DNA from: JALZUE01 sp051251725
GTDB lineage: Bacteria > Pseudomonadota > Gammaproteobacteria > Enterobacterales > Alteromonadaceae
Length of the DNA: 61,798 bases
Reading direction: 5' to 3'
Assembly (NCBI GenBank): GCA_051251725.1
Contig: JBPOFN010000026.1
Span: 1 to 61,798, forward strand
A model generated the notes under the pieces. That model did not search any database, was not told the origin of the DNA, and saw only the letters and a program-made list of their open reading frames with translations. This document shows positions 53,341 through 61,798 of this stretch, one piece after another; the first letter of the stretch is position 1; the number at the start of each line of letters is the position of its first letter. Both the position numbers and the translations under genes were made by a program.

Positions 53341-54603
53341 ATGAGCACGCCTGAACCAGAGCAAAGCTCTGAACAGTCAGAGCAATCACAAGACAAAGTG
53401 CTACAGTTCGATGTGGTCATTGCTGGCGGCGGGCTCTCAGGCTGTTTAGCCGCCTTGAGTCTGGCACAAATGTCAGCAAAAAATAGCGAGACACCTTTAT
53501 CGATTGCCATTATTGAAGCTAATGACGTTGATTTTTCGATCACTAATCAAAGCCATTCGTTAAGTTTTGACGAACGAGTTTTAGCATTGTCACATGGCAC
53601 CGCCGACTATTTAAAAGCACTGGGCGCTTGGCAATATTTAGCCGAGTACGCCAACCCGATAGAAACCATTCATATTTCTGATCGCGGCCAATATGGCAAA
53701 GCGCGCATTTACGCTGAAGCGCATAAGGTAAAGGCGCTAGGTTATGTCGCTGAAATGCGATCAATTGGCACTGCGCTTATTCAAACGATAAAAAAGCATC
53801 ATAATATTAGCTGGTTTTGTGCTGAAAAAATTAGCGATATTCAATGGCAACAATCACAAGTTTCAGTTAGGTTAGCGTCGAATAAAATACTGCAGAGTAA
53901 GCTGTTACTTGCCTGTGACGGCGCTAATTCAGTGTGCCGCAAGTTTGCTAATATTCCCACTGAGCAAAAAAGTTATCAGCAATCGGCGCTGATAACCAAT
54001 GTAAAAATGGCTAAAGCGCATCAAAATATTGCTTATGAACGCTTTACCGAGTTTGGCCCTATAGCCATGTTGCCGTTAACGGCTGATCGTTGTTCGCTAG
54101 TGTGGACACTGAAACCTGAGCAAGCAGAGCAGCTGAAAAACTGTGATCAAAACACGTTTATTACTGAGCTCAATCAAGCTTTTGGCTTTTGGCAAGGCGG
54201 CGTTAACACCGTTGGTGAACGTTTTGTTTATCCACTGACTTTGGTGCAAGCAAAAGAAAATGCTTTTCACCGATTGGCGTTGATTGGCAATGCTGCCCAC
54301 ACCATTCACCCTATTGCTGGCCAAGGCTTTAATTTAGGAGTGCGTGATGTTATGTCGCTGAGCAGCTTGGTTGCCCAGGCGTTAGCGAATAATCAAGACA
54401 TTGGCCGTTTTTCATTATTAAACCAATATGCTGAGCATCGTAAAGCTGATCACGGGCACATTATTGAATTAACCGACTCATTGGTGACCTTATTTTCAAA
54501 TAAGTTACCGCCTTTGGTTGCTGGCCGAAATATAGCATTAAAATTATTAAATTATCTGCAGCCGCTCAAACAGGGTTTTGTTAAGAAAACCATGGGATAC
54601 TAA
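53341..54603 (+). CDS. ubiH: 2-octaprenyl-6-methoxyphenol hydroxylase
   Basis: A 420-residue flavin monooxygenase: FAD-binding VVIAGGGLSGCLAALSL, the DG motif in ACDGANSVCRK, and GNAAHTIHPIAGQGFNLG, whose Gly-Asn (rather than Gly-Asp) is shared with E. coli UbiH. It hydroxylates a ubiquinone precursor ring. ATG 53341 is preferred over the frame from 53317 because AAGGTGG lies six bases upstream. Residues 3-25 form an acidic, Ser/Gln/Glu-rich extension not seen in E. coli. Confidence 0.93.
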   Translation: MSTPEPEQSSEQSEQSQDKVLQFDVVIAGGGLSGCLAALSLAQMSAKNSETPLSIAIIEANDVDFSITNQSHSLSFDERVLALSHGTADYLKALGAWQYLAEYANPIETIHISDRGQYGKARIYAEAHKVKALGYVAEMRSIGTALIQTIKKHHNISWFCAEKISDIQWQQSQVSVRLASNKILQSKLLLACDGANSVCRKFANIPTEQKSYQQSALITNVKMAKAHQNIAYERFTEFGPIAMLPLTADRCSLVWTLKPEQAEQLKNCDQNTFITELNQAFGFWQGGVNTVGERFVYPLTLVQAKENAFHRLALIGNAAHTIHPIAGQGFNLGVRDVMSLSSLVAQALANNQDIGRFSLLNQYAEHRKADHGHIIELTDSLVTLFSNKLPPLVAGRNIALKLLNYLQPLKQGFVKKTMGY

Positions 54604-54796
54604 GCAAAGGTAGCGATAGCATACTTAACTTAACTGAACATAAATTAAATTAACTTGAGTTAAAAAGTTACATTAGCAGCTCAAAGTTGTTAGTAAGACC
54701 TGCATAACTTTAGCTATTAGCGCAGGCATTACTTTAGCCGTTATTTTAAGTGTTAATTTAGGTATTCATTTAGGCATAACATCAGGCATAAACATT

Positions 54797-56110
54797 ATGA
54801 AAAAATACGACATTTTAATTATTGGTGCCGGCATGGTCGGACTCACACTCGCGTTAGCTATTCGTAAACTGTCGTCGTTGACTGTCGCTATTGCTGATAC
54901 GCAAACGCCTGATGAATTAACCGCGCAGCCTGAATTACGAGTCAGCGCGATTAACGGCGCCTCGCAGACTATTTTTGAAAACCTCAACGTTTGGCAAGCC
55001 ATTGAACAAACTCGTAGCCAAGCTTATCAGCATATGCATATTTGGGATAAAGCGGGTTACGGCAAGTTGGCGTTTTCAGCAGATCAGTTAAGTGCTCAGC
55101 CCAGCTCTCAATCAGCACATTCAACCTACTCAACACCATCAGGCAAGCAGCTTGGTTATATCGTCGAAAACAAAGTTATTCGCAACACTTTATGGCAACA
55201 AGCTCAGCAGGACTCAGGGATTAGTTTTTATACCCAAGAAGCCATCAGTAATATTGGTATGGGGGACAGTGAAGTATTTGCCAGCTTTACAAGCCAAATG
55301 CCAATCACGGCTAAATTAGTTGTTGGCGCTGACGGCGCTAATTCCTGGCTGAGAAATCAACTGAAAATGGCCATGACTTTTCGCGATTACGACCATCATG
55401 CCATTGTTGCCACCGTTGCCTGTAGTCAAGGCCATCACAATACTGCTTGGCAAGTATTTTTACCGACGGGCCCTTTGGCTTTTCTACCTTTGTCTTCAAC
55501 GCCGCAAAGCCAAGCTAACGAAAAAGGAAACCCAGCCGAACAGTTAGCTTCAATTGTATGGTCATGTGAACCCAATGAAGCCAAACGGTTAATGAACTTG
55601 GCTGATGATGATTTTAATAAAGAAATCACCGCAGCAGCTGACGGCAAGTTAGGTGTTGTTCGTATTGTTAGTAATAAAGTCAGTTATCCGCTGACGATGC
55701 GATTAGCGCAGAATTTTATCCAAGAGCGAGCAATATTAATTGGTGATGCCGCCCATACAATTCATCCATTAGCAGGGCAAGGGGTTAACTTAGGGTTAAA
55801 AGATGCGGCCGCATTAGCTGAGTCTTTAGCTGCACAAGCACAGCCAACACAAACTCGATCTCAAGGTTTTGACATTGATCAAAAAGCGCTAAAGGCGTTT
55901 GAACGCTGGCGTAAAAATGACGCCGCTGAAATGATCGCGGCCATGGAAGCGATTAAACAAGTTTTTACCCCGCAGCAAAAACCAACACAAATTATCAGAG
56001 GCATAGGGATGTCGCTGCTAAATAAGCTGGCGCCAGTAAAGCAGCAAATGATCAAACAGGCTTTAGGTTATCAAAAGCACTTACCACAATTAGCGAAAAA
56101 GCTGAATTGA
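54797..56110 (+). CDS. ubiI: Ubiquinone-biosynthesis hydroxylase UbiI (VisC)
   Basis: A 437-residue UbiH/VisC-family flavin monooxygenase: ILIIGAGMVGLTLALAI, the DG motif GADGANSWLRNQL, and GDAAHTIHPLAGQGVNLGLKD. Its place after ubiH and before gcvTHP matches ubiI (visC) in E. coli. UbiF-type activity cannot be excluded from sequence. The spacer from ubiH (193 bp) is AT-rich. An insertion rich in Ser/Gln (about 95-115) is unusual. Confidence 0.85.
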   Translation: MKKYDILIIGAGMVGLTLALAIRKLSSLTVAIADTQTPDELTAQPELRVSAINGASQTIFENLNVWQAIEQTRSQAYQHMHIWDKAGYGKLAFSADQLSAQPSSQSAHSTYSTPSGKQLGYIVENKVIRNTLWQQAQQDSGISFYTQEAISNIGMGDSEVFASFTSQMPITAKLVVGADGANSWLRNQLKMAMTFRDYDHHAIVATVACSQGHHNTAWQVFLPTGPLAFLPLSSTPQSQANEKGNPAEQLASIVWSCEPNEAKRLMNLADDDFNKEITAAADGKLGVVRIVSNKVSYPLTMRLAQNFIQERAILIGDAAHTIHPLAGQGVNLGLKDAAALAESLAAQAQPTQTRSQGFDIDQKALKAFERWRKNDAAEMIAAMEAIKQVFTPQQKPTQIIRGIGMSLLNKLAPVKQQMIKQALGYQKHLPQLAKKLN

Positions 56111-56201
56111 AAAACTTTAGCTGAAAAACGTTAGCTAAAAATACTTGAGTTGAAAATTTTAGCTAAAAGCTTACCGTAAAAACAATCATTAAAAATATGA
56201 A

Positions 56202-56254
56202 TAAGCTCAGCCTAATTCAGCTTAGTTAAACTAGGCTGAATTAGGCTGAGCTTA
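56202..56254. repeat. Near-perfect 26-bp inverted repeat after ubiI
   Basis: Two 26-base arms starting TAAGCTCAGCCTAATTCAGC match in reverse complement at 25 of 26 positions (the odd pair is G-U in RNA), with one base between. Upstream, 56117-56170 has three loose copies of TTAGCTAAAA. Downstream further AGCTTAG/ACTTAG motifs run to 56283. It lies between convergent genes and may act as a transcript end, but there is no T-run. Confidence 0.85.
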
Positions 56255-56281
56255 GTACAACTTAGTTCAGATTAGTGCAGC

Positions 56282-56818
56282 TTATTCATACTCAATATTA
56301 TCTAATAATAATTTACCTGAGCTCTCGCGGACCACACAGCGGATAAACTCAGGTAAATAAATAGCGTTATTGATATACGCATCGCGGTCGAATATGTCGG
56401 TGCGCTGGCGTAAGATCTTACTTTCAAATTCCATTTCATCAGCAGCGACAATCTTTTCTATAATATGCTCTGGCACAGCTAATCGCGTGGCTAACATCAA
56501 ATACGGCGAGTGTTTTTTGCGGTGTAAATCTTTCAAAGTGAATATGTCATAACTGATGCCCCCATCTTTCACCCGCTCTGGTTGCAGTATCAATTCAGCA
56601 ATGGCAATCACAACTAAGGTAAAGCGAGTTTTGGCATCTATCTTGGGGTTGATCCAAATAACGAGTTGGCGCTGTTCATCGCAGCCAATTTTACATAAGT
56701 CAGTTAAATCGGACGCAGCTTTTAAGCTAACTTTAAGCTTATCGCATATTTTTTTTAAATCGATTTTATCATTAACAGTGCAAGCTTCAATTAAACGGGT
56801 AACAGGGGAAATAGCCAT
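56282..56818 (-). CDS. Degenerate ImmA/IrrE-like protein of unknown function
   Basis: A 178-residue protein. The central stretch LVIWINPKIDAKTRFTLVVIAIAELIL follows the pattern of ImmA/IrrE metallopeptidases (…N…RFTLAHELGH), and SPYLMLATRLAVPEHII fits their A-x-x-L-x-P block. The zinc motif HExxH is absent (VVIAIAEL in its place), so it cannot be a normal metallopeptidase. The remainder is helical. It is inserted on the opposite strand between ubiI and gcvT. The fold call is tentative. Confidence 0.55.
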   Translation of the reverse strand: MAISPVTRLIEACTVNDKIDLKKICDKLKVSLKAASDLTDLCKIGCDEQRQLVIWINPKIDAKTRFTLVVIAIAELILQPERVKDGGISYDIFTLKDLHRKKHSPYLMLATRLAVPEHIIEKIVAADEMEFESKILRQRTDIFDRDAYINNAIYLPEFIRCVVRESSGKLLLDNIEYE

Positions 56819-57108
56819 AGGGAAAGTTGTTAATAAATGGTGTTGTTAATATACGTTAATATTATTGCCCGAGACAAGACTATAGCCGTTATGCATAATT
56901 TTTTCACAAAGCTTAGTGGTTGTTTTATATTTTGAATAACAAAAGATAATGAAATTATATTCGGAGTTTGGTGTTAAGTTGGTTTTAAGTTCTTTAAATG
57001 CCAATAATTTATTGAATCAGATAAAATTGTTTTTTATACTTGTCAGCAATTTTTAAAGACGATCATCCACGATCCTTTTTATCTTTATTGACAACACTGG
57101 ACACTGCA

Positions 57109-58197
57109 ATGAGCAATCAAACTGTATTATTTGATAAACACCTTGAAGCTGGCGCTAAAATGGTTGATTTTCACGGTTGGGAAATGCCAATTAATTATGG
57201 CTCTCAAATCGAAGAGCACCATGCTGTTCGCCAAAAGGCGGGCATGTTTGATGTTTCGCACATGACCATTGTTGATATTACCGGCACTGATGCAAAAAGT
57301 TATTTACGCCGCTTAGTGTGTAATGACGTTGCTAAATTAACCGAACCAGGTAAAGCACTTTATACCGGTATGCTGAACGAGCAAGCCGGTGTAATTGACG
57401 ATTTGATCATCTATTTCTTTTCAGACACTGATTATCGTTTGGTGGTTAATTCAGCAACGCGTGAAAAAGATCTGGCTTGGTTAAACCAACAAGCTCAAGG
57501 TTTTAATATTGATATCAATGAACGTTCAGAATTTGCCATGATCGCCGTGCAAGGGCCAGAAGCTAAAACACTGGTAGCCAGCTTATTAACTGCAGAGCAA
57601 AAGCAAGCGGTTGACGGTATGAAAGCTTTTTATGGTGTCCACGCTGGCGAACTATTTATTGCCACTACGGGTTACACCGGTGAGCAAGGTTATGAAATTG
57701 TTGTACCAAGTGAAAAAGCAGCTGCGGTTTGGCAGCAACTGGTAGACGCTGGTGTTGCTCCTTGTGGTTTAGGTGCTAGAGACACTTTACGCTTAGAAGC
57801 CGGTATGAATTTATACGGACTTGATATGGACGAAACCATATCTCCGTTAGCCGCTAACATGGCATGGACCATTAGCTGGCAAGACGAAAGCCGTGACTTT
57901 ATTGGCGCGAGCGCACTAAAAGCGCAACTAGCGGATAACAATCAAGCGCAATTAGTTGGCTTGGTGATGGAAGCCAAAGGCGTATTAAGAACCGGATTAA
58001 AAGTATTAACTCCCGCTGGCGACGGCATTATTACCTCTGGTACGTTTTCACCAACATTAGGTTATTCAATTGCTATGGCGCGGGTACCAAGCAGTGTTGC
58101 CATTGGCGATACCGTTGAAGTTGAAATGCGTAAAAAGCAAGTGACGGTACAAGTGGTTAAGCCATCATTTGTTCGTAACGGTAAAAAAGTTTTTTAG
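57109..58197 (+). CDS. gcvT: Glycine cleavage system T protein (aminomethyltransferase)
   Basis: A 362-residue GcvT: MVDFHGWEMPINYGSQIEEHHAVR, MFDVSHMTIVDI, and the GARDTLRLEAGMNLYGLDMD block. It transfers the methylene unit from H-protein-bound aminomethyl to tetrahydrofolate. ATG 57109 is selected because the residues from here match E. coli GcvT; the frame upstream to 57040 has no counterpart. The 290 bp upstream show no glycine-riboswitch features. It is the first gene of gcvTHP. Confidence 0.97.
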   Translation: MSNQTVLFDKHLEAGAKMVDFHGWEMPINYGSQIEEHHAVRQKAGMFDVSHMTIVDITGTDAKSYLRRLVCNDVAKLTEPGKALYTGMLNEQAGVIDDLIIYFFSDTDYRLVVNSATREKDLAWLNQQAQGFNIDINERSEFAMIAVQGPEAKTLVASLLTAEQKQAVDGMKAFYGVHAGELFIATTGYTGEQGYEIVVPSEKAAAVWQQLVDAGVAPCGLGARDTLRLEAGMNLYGLDMDETISPLAANMAWTISWQDESRDFIGASALKAQLADNNQAQLVGLVMEAKGVLRTGLKVLTPAGDGIITSGTFSPTLGYSIAMARVPSSVAIGDTVEVEMRKKQVTVQVVKPSFVRNGKKVF

Positions 58198-58334
58198 CGG
58201 CTAATTTATCCTTTAACTATTGCGCTATAGTTATTAGCGCATTAATTAACGGCTAAATTAACCAAGAAATTAGCATTAAGTTGCCGAATAATAAACACAG
58301 ATAAATTTAAAATAACACTTAGGAACCAATAATA

Positions 58335-58721
58335 ATGAGCAATATTCCTTCTGAATTGAAATACACAGCGTCGCATGAATGGATCCGTAATGAAGGCAAC
58401 GGTATTGTTACCGTTGGTATTACTGAACACGCTCAAGGGCTTTTGGGTGATATGGTTTTTGTTGAATTACCAGACGTTGGCGACAACGTTAGTACTGGTG
58501 ACGACATTGCCGTTGCTGAGTCAGTAAAAGCAGCATCTGATATTTACGCGCCAGTTACCGGTGAAATTGTTTCTGTAAACGAAGCATTAGAAGACGCACC
58601 TGAATTAGTTAACGCTGACGCATTTGGTGACGGCTGGATGTTTACCATCAAACTTGCTGACGAAAGTGAATTAGCAATGTTATTAGATGCCGCAGGCTAC
58701 GAACATGCAATTGACGAATAA
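58335..58721 (+). CDS. gcvH: Glycine cleavage system H protein
   Basis: A 128-residue H protein with lipoyl Lys65 in AVAESVKAASDIYAP, HEWIRNEGNG and GDMVFVELPDVGD motifs. It shuttles the aminomethyl group between P, T and L proteins. AGGA precedes ATG 58335. Confidence 0.98.
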   Translation: MSNIPSELKYTASHEWIRNEGNGIVTVGITEHAQGLLGDMVFVELPDVGDNVSTGDDIAVAESVKAASDIYAPVTGEIVSVNEALEDAPELVNADAFGDGWMFTIKLADESELAMLLDAAGYEHAIDE

Positions 58722-58823
58722 TCAATAACCTGATGGTTTGTTAAGCCTTAGCTAATTTATCTAATTGCATAAATAGCGACTGAGCTAACGCACAGGTTAA
58801 ACGGTAATTATTCTTAATTTATG

Positions 58824-58876
58824 CCTCGAACGATTGAAATGAAGCGTATTCAATTTCATGTTCGGGGTTTTATTTT
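58824..58876 (+). terminator. Terminator-like hairpin between gcvH and gcvP
   Basis: CCTCGAAC pairs with GTTCGGGG (one G-U), with an inner ATTGAA/TTCAAT pair, then TTTTATTTT. It lies inside the operon, 28 bases before the gcvP start, so it could attenuate gcvP relative to gcvTH. Confidence 0.65.
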
Positions 58877-58904
58877 CTACTACATTTTTAAGTGATTTGT
58901 TTTT

Positions 58905-61798
58905 ATGACTACGTCTGAATCTACTACGGCAACAACTCCTGCAGCATCGCTGGCTGAATTAGAACAATCTCAAGAATTTATTCGTCGCCACATTGGTCCA
59001 AACAGTGAGCAAATTTCAGCAATGTTAGCTGATTTAGGGGCTGACTCTGTTGACGATTTAATGGCTGAAATTATTCCGCAAGATATCCGTTTAAAAGACT
59101 TGCCAGCAATTGTTGAAAGCAAAACCGAAGTGGCGGCTTTAGCTGAATTAAAAGTTATTGCCAACAAAAATGTCGTGAACACTTCGTATATTGGTTTAGG
59201 GTATTTCCCCACCTTAACGCCAAACGTTATTTTACGTAATGTGTTAGAAAATCCAGGCTGGTACACGGCATATACGCCTTACCAACCTGAAATTGCCCAA
59301 GGGCGTTTAGAATCGTTACTTAACTATCAGCAAATGTGTATCGACTTAACCGGCTTAGATTTAGCGTCAGCCTCGTTATTAGACGAAGGTACTGCCGCTG
59401 CTGAAGCGATGGCACTAGCGAAACGGGTGTCAAAAAATAAAAAATCAAACCTGTTTTTTGTTGCTGAAGAAGTTTATCCGCAAACTATTTCAGTAGTTAA
59501 ACAACGTGCTGAAATGTTTGGTTTTGATTTAATCGTAGCACCAGCCGCAGCGGTTATTGACCACGACGTATTTGGCGCTTTATTACAATACCCAAGTGCG
59601 ACCGGTGAAGTTAGCGACATCGCTGACCTAATTGCCGCCGTGCACGACAAAAAAGGTATTGTTGCGGTTGCGGCCGACATTATGAGCTTAGTGTTATTAA
59701 AAGCACCGGGTGAATTAGGCGCAGACGCAGTGATTGGTTCAAGCCAACGTTTTGGTGTACCAATGGGCTATGGTGGGCCACACGCGGCATTTTTCACCAC
59801 TTCAGACAAATACAAACGTTCATTACCAGGCCGTATTATTGGTGTTTCTAAAGACACCCGTGGTAACCCTGCATTACGTATGGCAATGCAAACGCGCGAA
59901 CAACATATTCGCCGCGAAAAAGCCAACTCAAACATTTGTACAGCACAAGTATTATTAGCCAACATGGCGGCATTTTACGCGGTTTATCATGGTCCTAAAG
60001 GGCTAAAAGTTATTGCCGAACGTATTCACCGTTTTGCTGATTTATTAGCGTTAGGCTGTAATCAACAAGCACTTACGCCGTTACATAGCACTTATTTTGA
60101 CACCTTAACTTTTAATGTTAGCCGCCAATTAAAAACTGACATTATTGCCCGAGCAAAAGCCAGTGGCGTAAATTTACGTACCGACGTTGCCGAGCAAATC
60201 AGTGTTTCACTTGACGAAACTACTAACCGTGATGACCTAAACACCTTATTCAACGTGTTATTAGGTAATAACCACCAATTAGACATTGAAACCTTAGATA
60301 ACGAATTACGTATTTTAGGTAGCCAGTCAATTCCTGAAAGCTTACAACGTCGCTCTGAATTTTTAACCCATCCGGTCTTTAATTCTTACCATAGCGAAAC
60401 AGAAATGCTTCGTTATATCAAAAAATTAGAAAACAAAGATCTCGCGTTAAATCATTCAATGATTTCACTTGGCTCTTGTACCATGAAATTAAATGCTACC
60501 GCGCAAATGATCCCCGTGTCATGGCCTGAATTTGCCAACATGCATCCGTTTGCTCCTATGGACCAAGCGCAAGGTTACAAGCAAATGATCGACGAGCTTG
60601 GCGATGCCTTAGTTGAATTAACCGGTTACGACAATATTTCAATGCAACCTAACTCAGGTGCACAAGGTGAATATGCGGGTCTTATCGCTATTGTTAAATA
60701 CCATCAAAGCCGTGGCGATGCGCATCGTAATATTTGTTTAATTCCATCATCGGCGCACGGTACTAACCCAGCGTCGGCACAAATGGTTGGTATGAAAGTT
60801 GTTGTGGTTGACTGCGACAAACAAGGTAATGTTGATATGGCTGACTTAACGGCCAAAGCAACAGAAATGCGCGATAACCTCTCGTGTATTATGATCACTT
60901 ACCCGTCAACGCACGGCGTATATGAAACCACCATCAAAGAAATTTGTAATATTGTGCATGACAATGGCGGCCAAGTTTATTTAGACGGCGCTAACATGAA
61001 CGCCCAAGTAGGTTTAACTTCGCCAGGTTTTATTGGCGCTGATGTTTCACACTTAAACTTACATAAAACCTTTGCTATTCCGCACGGCGGTGGTGGCCCA
61101 GGTATGGGACCTATTGGCGTAAAAGCGCATTTAGCGCCATTTTTACCTGATCACCCATTAGTAACCGTTGATGAAAATACCCAAGGTAACGACGCAGTAT
61201 CAGCAGCGCCATTTGGTAGCGCCGGTATTTTATGTATCTCTTACATGTATATTTCAATGTTAGGCCGAGTAGGTGTTACCGACTCAACCAAAATGGCGAT
61301 CACCAACGCTAACTACTTAGCGAAAAAGTTAAGCCAGCATTACCCAATTTTATACTCAGACAAAAATGGCCGTGTTGCCCATGAATGTATTGTTGATTTA
61401 CGCCCGTTAAAAGAAGCGTCAGGCATTACTGAAATGGACGTAGCGAAACGTTTACAAGATTACGGGTTTCATTCTCCGACTATGTCTTTCCCTGTGGCCG
61501 GTACATTAATGATTGAGCCGACTGAGTCTGAGTCGAAAGTTGAACTTGACCGTTTTATTGAAGCCATGACTTGTATTCGCGATGAAATTCGCAAAGTAGA
61601 GCAGGGCGAATGGACAGCAGACAACAACCCGTTACACAATGCCCCGCATACATTAGCGGATATTACCGATGCTACATGGGATCGTGCTTATAGCATTGCT
61701 GAAGCGGTATTTCCTGTGCCTGCAGCCGCAGCGAATAAGTTTTGGCCAACGGTTAATAGGATTGATGATGTTTATGGGGATAGGAATTTGATTTGTTC
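58905..61798 (+). CDS. gcvP: Glycine dehydrogenase (P protein), 3' end outside the window
   Basis: The open frame from ATG 58905 reaches the window edge; 964 codons are present and only the last few residues should be missing, since the family ends near DDVYGDRNL. The PLP-binding Lys721 lies in HLNLHKTFAIPHGGGGPGMGP. The N-terminal FIRRHIGP and NPGWYTAYTPYQPEIAQGRLE-type blocks are typical. It decarboxylates glycine and loads the H protein. The first 20 residues are Ser/Thr/Ala-rich and unlike E. coli. Confidence 0.97.
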   Translation, partial: MTTSESTTATTPAASLAELEQSQEFIRRHIGPNSEQISAMLADLGADSVDDLMAEIIPQDIRLKDLPAIVESKTEVAALAELKVIANKNVVNTSYIGLGYFPTLTPNVILRNVLENPGWYTAYTPYQPEIAQGRLESLLNYQQMCIDLTGLDLASASLLDEGTAAAEAMALAKRVSKNKKSNLFFVAEEVYPQTISVVKQRAEMFGFDLIVAPAAAVIDHDVFGALLQYPSATGEVSDIADLIAAVHDKKGIVAVAADIMSLVLLKAPGELGADAVIGSSQRFGVPMGYGGPHAAFFTTSDKYKRSLPGRIIGVSKDTRGNPALRMAMQTREQHIRREKANSNICTAQVLLANMAAFYAVYHGPKGLKVIAERIHRFADLLALGCNQQALTPLHSTYFDTLTFNVSRQLKTDIIARAKASGVNLRTDVAEQISVSLDETTNRDDLNTLFNVLLGNNHQLDIETLDNELRILGSQSIPESLQRRSEFLTHPVFNSYHSETEMLRYIKKLENKDLALNHSMISLGSCTMKLNATAQMIPVSWPEFANMHPFAPMDQAQGYKQMIDELGDALVELTGYDNISMQPNSGAQGEYAGLIAIVKYHQSRGDAHRNICLIPSSAHGTNPASAQMVGMKVVVVDCDKQGNVDMADLTAKATEMRDNLSCIMITYPSTHGVYETTIKEICNIVHDNGGQVYLDGANMNAQVGLTSPGFIGADVSHLNLHKTFAIPHGGGGPGMGPIGVKAHLAPFLPDHPLVTVDENTQGNDAVSAAPFGSAGILCISYMYISMLGRVGVTDSTKMAITNANYLAKKLSQHYPILYSDKNGRVAHECIVDLRPLKEASGITEMDVAKRLQDYGFHSPTMSFPVAGTLMIEPTESESKVELDRFIEAMTCIRDEIRKVEQGEWTADNNPLHNAPHTLADITDATWDRAYSIAEAVFPVPAAAANKFWPTVNRIDDVYGDRNLIC

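Noticed and set aside
56819..57108. Glycine riboswitch upstream of gcvT
   Set aside because: No GGAGAG-type tandem aptamer pattern or purine-rich core is visible in these 290 bases.
1..61798. CRISPR array, prophage, insertion sequence or integron
   Set aside because: No spaced direct-repeat array, transposase, integrase, phage structural gene or attC-like site is visible.

Overview
The window comes from an AT-rich marine gammaproteobacterium of the order Alteromonadales, most likely Colwelliaceae (Colwellia/Thalassotalea type). The evidence is protein similarity recalled from those groups and conserved gammaproteobacterial gene order: purL beside mltF, lolCDE, comEC-msbA-lpxK-ycaR-kdsB, and zapA/ssrS/ygfB-pepP-ubiH-ubiI ahead of gcvTHP. 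The assignment is by eye; no search was run. The window opens inside the 3' end of a 5S rRNA and closes inside gcvP, so both edge genes are partial.

Layout. 1-240: end of an rRNA operon and tRNA-Tyr. 255-8750: an orphan ExbD, a DUF3859 protein, the ribosome-assembly GTPase YlqF with a HIT protein, YciH, the electron-transfer-flavoprotein module (etfBA divergent from etfQO, with palindromic operator candidates between), an EamA transporter and a secreted cupin. 8936-10921: a RecQ-family helicase. 11099-18055: the accessory island of most interest. 18509-31359: a small lipoprotein, purL, mltF, sohB, carbonic anhydrase, ppiC, a membrane-only chemoreceptor, several small unknown proteins, a cold-shock protein with a long leader, and a PilZ-like protein. 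31630-41663: envelope assembly (LolCDE, ComEC, MsbA, LpxK, Trm112-like protein, KdsB). 41835-47977: aldehyde dehydrogenase, alkyltransferase-like protein, GFA-family protein, a small heat-shock protein with a sigma-32-type promoter and a ROSE-like RNA thermometer, a periplasmic thiol peroxidase, and a response regulator-CheC / diguanylate cyclase pair. 48088-61798: metK with MetJ boxes, murI, 6S RNA, zapA, ygfB-pepP-ubiH-ubiI, a degenerate ImmA/IrrE-like protein and the glycine cleavage operon.

The island. A seven-TM-type membrane AraC regulator (11099-12442) is divergent from a two-gene unit. The first gene encodes a 1389-residue secreted multidomain protein: PA14-like, CBM6, a GH42-like barrel with a Rossmann-like domain, a PTEPEEP linker, a second CBM6, an Ig-like region, a calcium-rich repeat and a C-terminal type I dockerin. 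The second gene, 13 bp downstream, encodes a small acidic protein with a signal peptide, a cohesin-like beta domain and a C-terminal PEP-CTERM sorting signal. The inferred model is a minimal two-component, cellulosome-like device. A membrane-sorted cohesin would hold a dockerin-tagged polysaccharide-active enzyme at the cell surface, under control of a membrane-embedded glycan sensor. Dockerin, PEP-CTERM tail and gene order are directly visible; the cohesin fold, the interaction and the substrate are inference.
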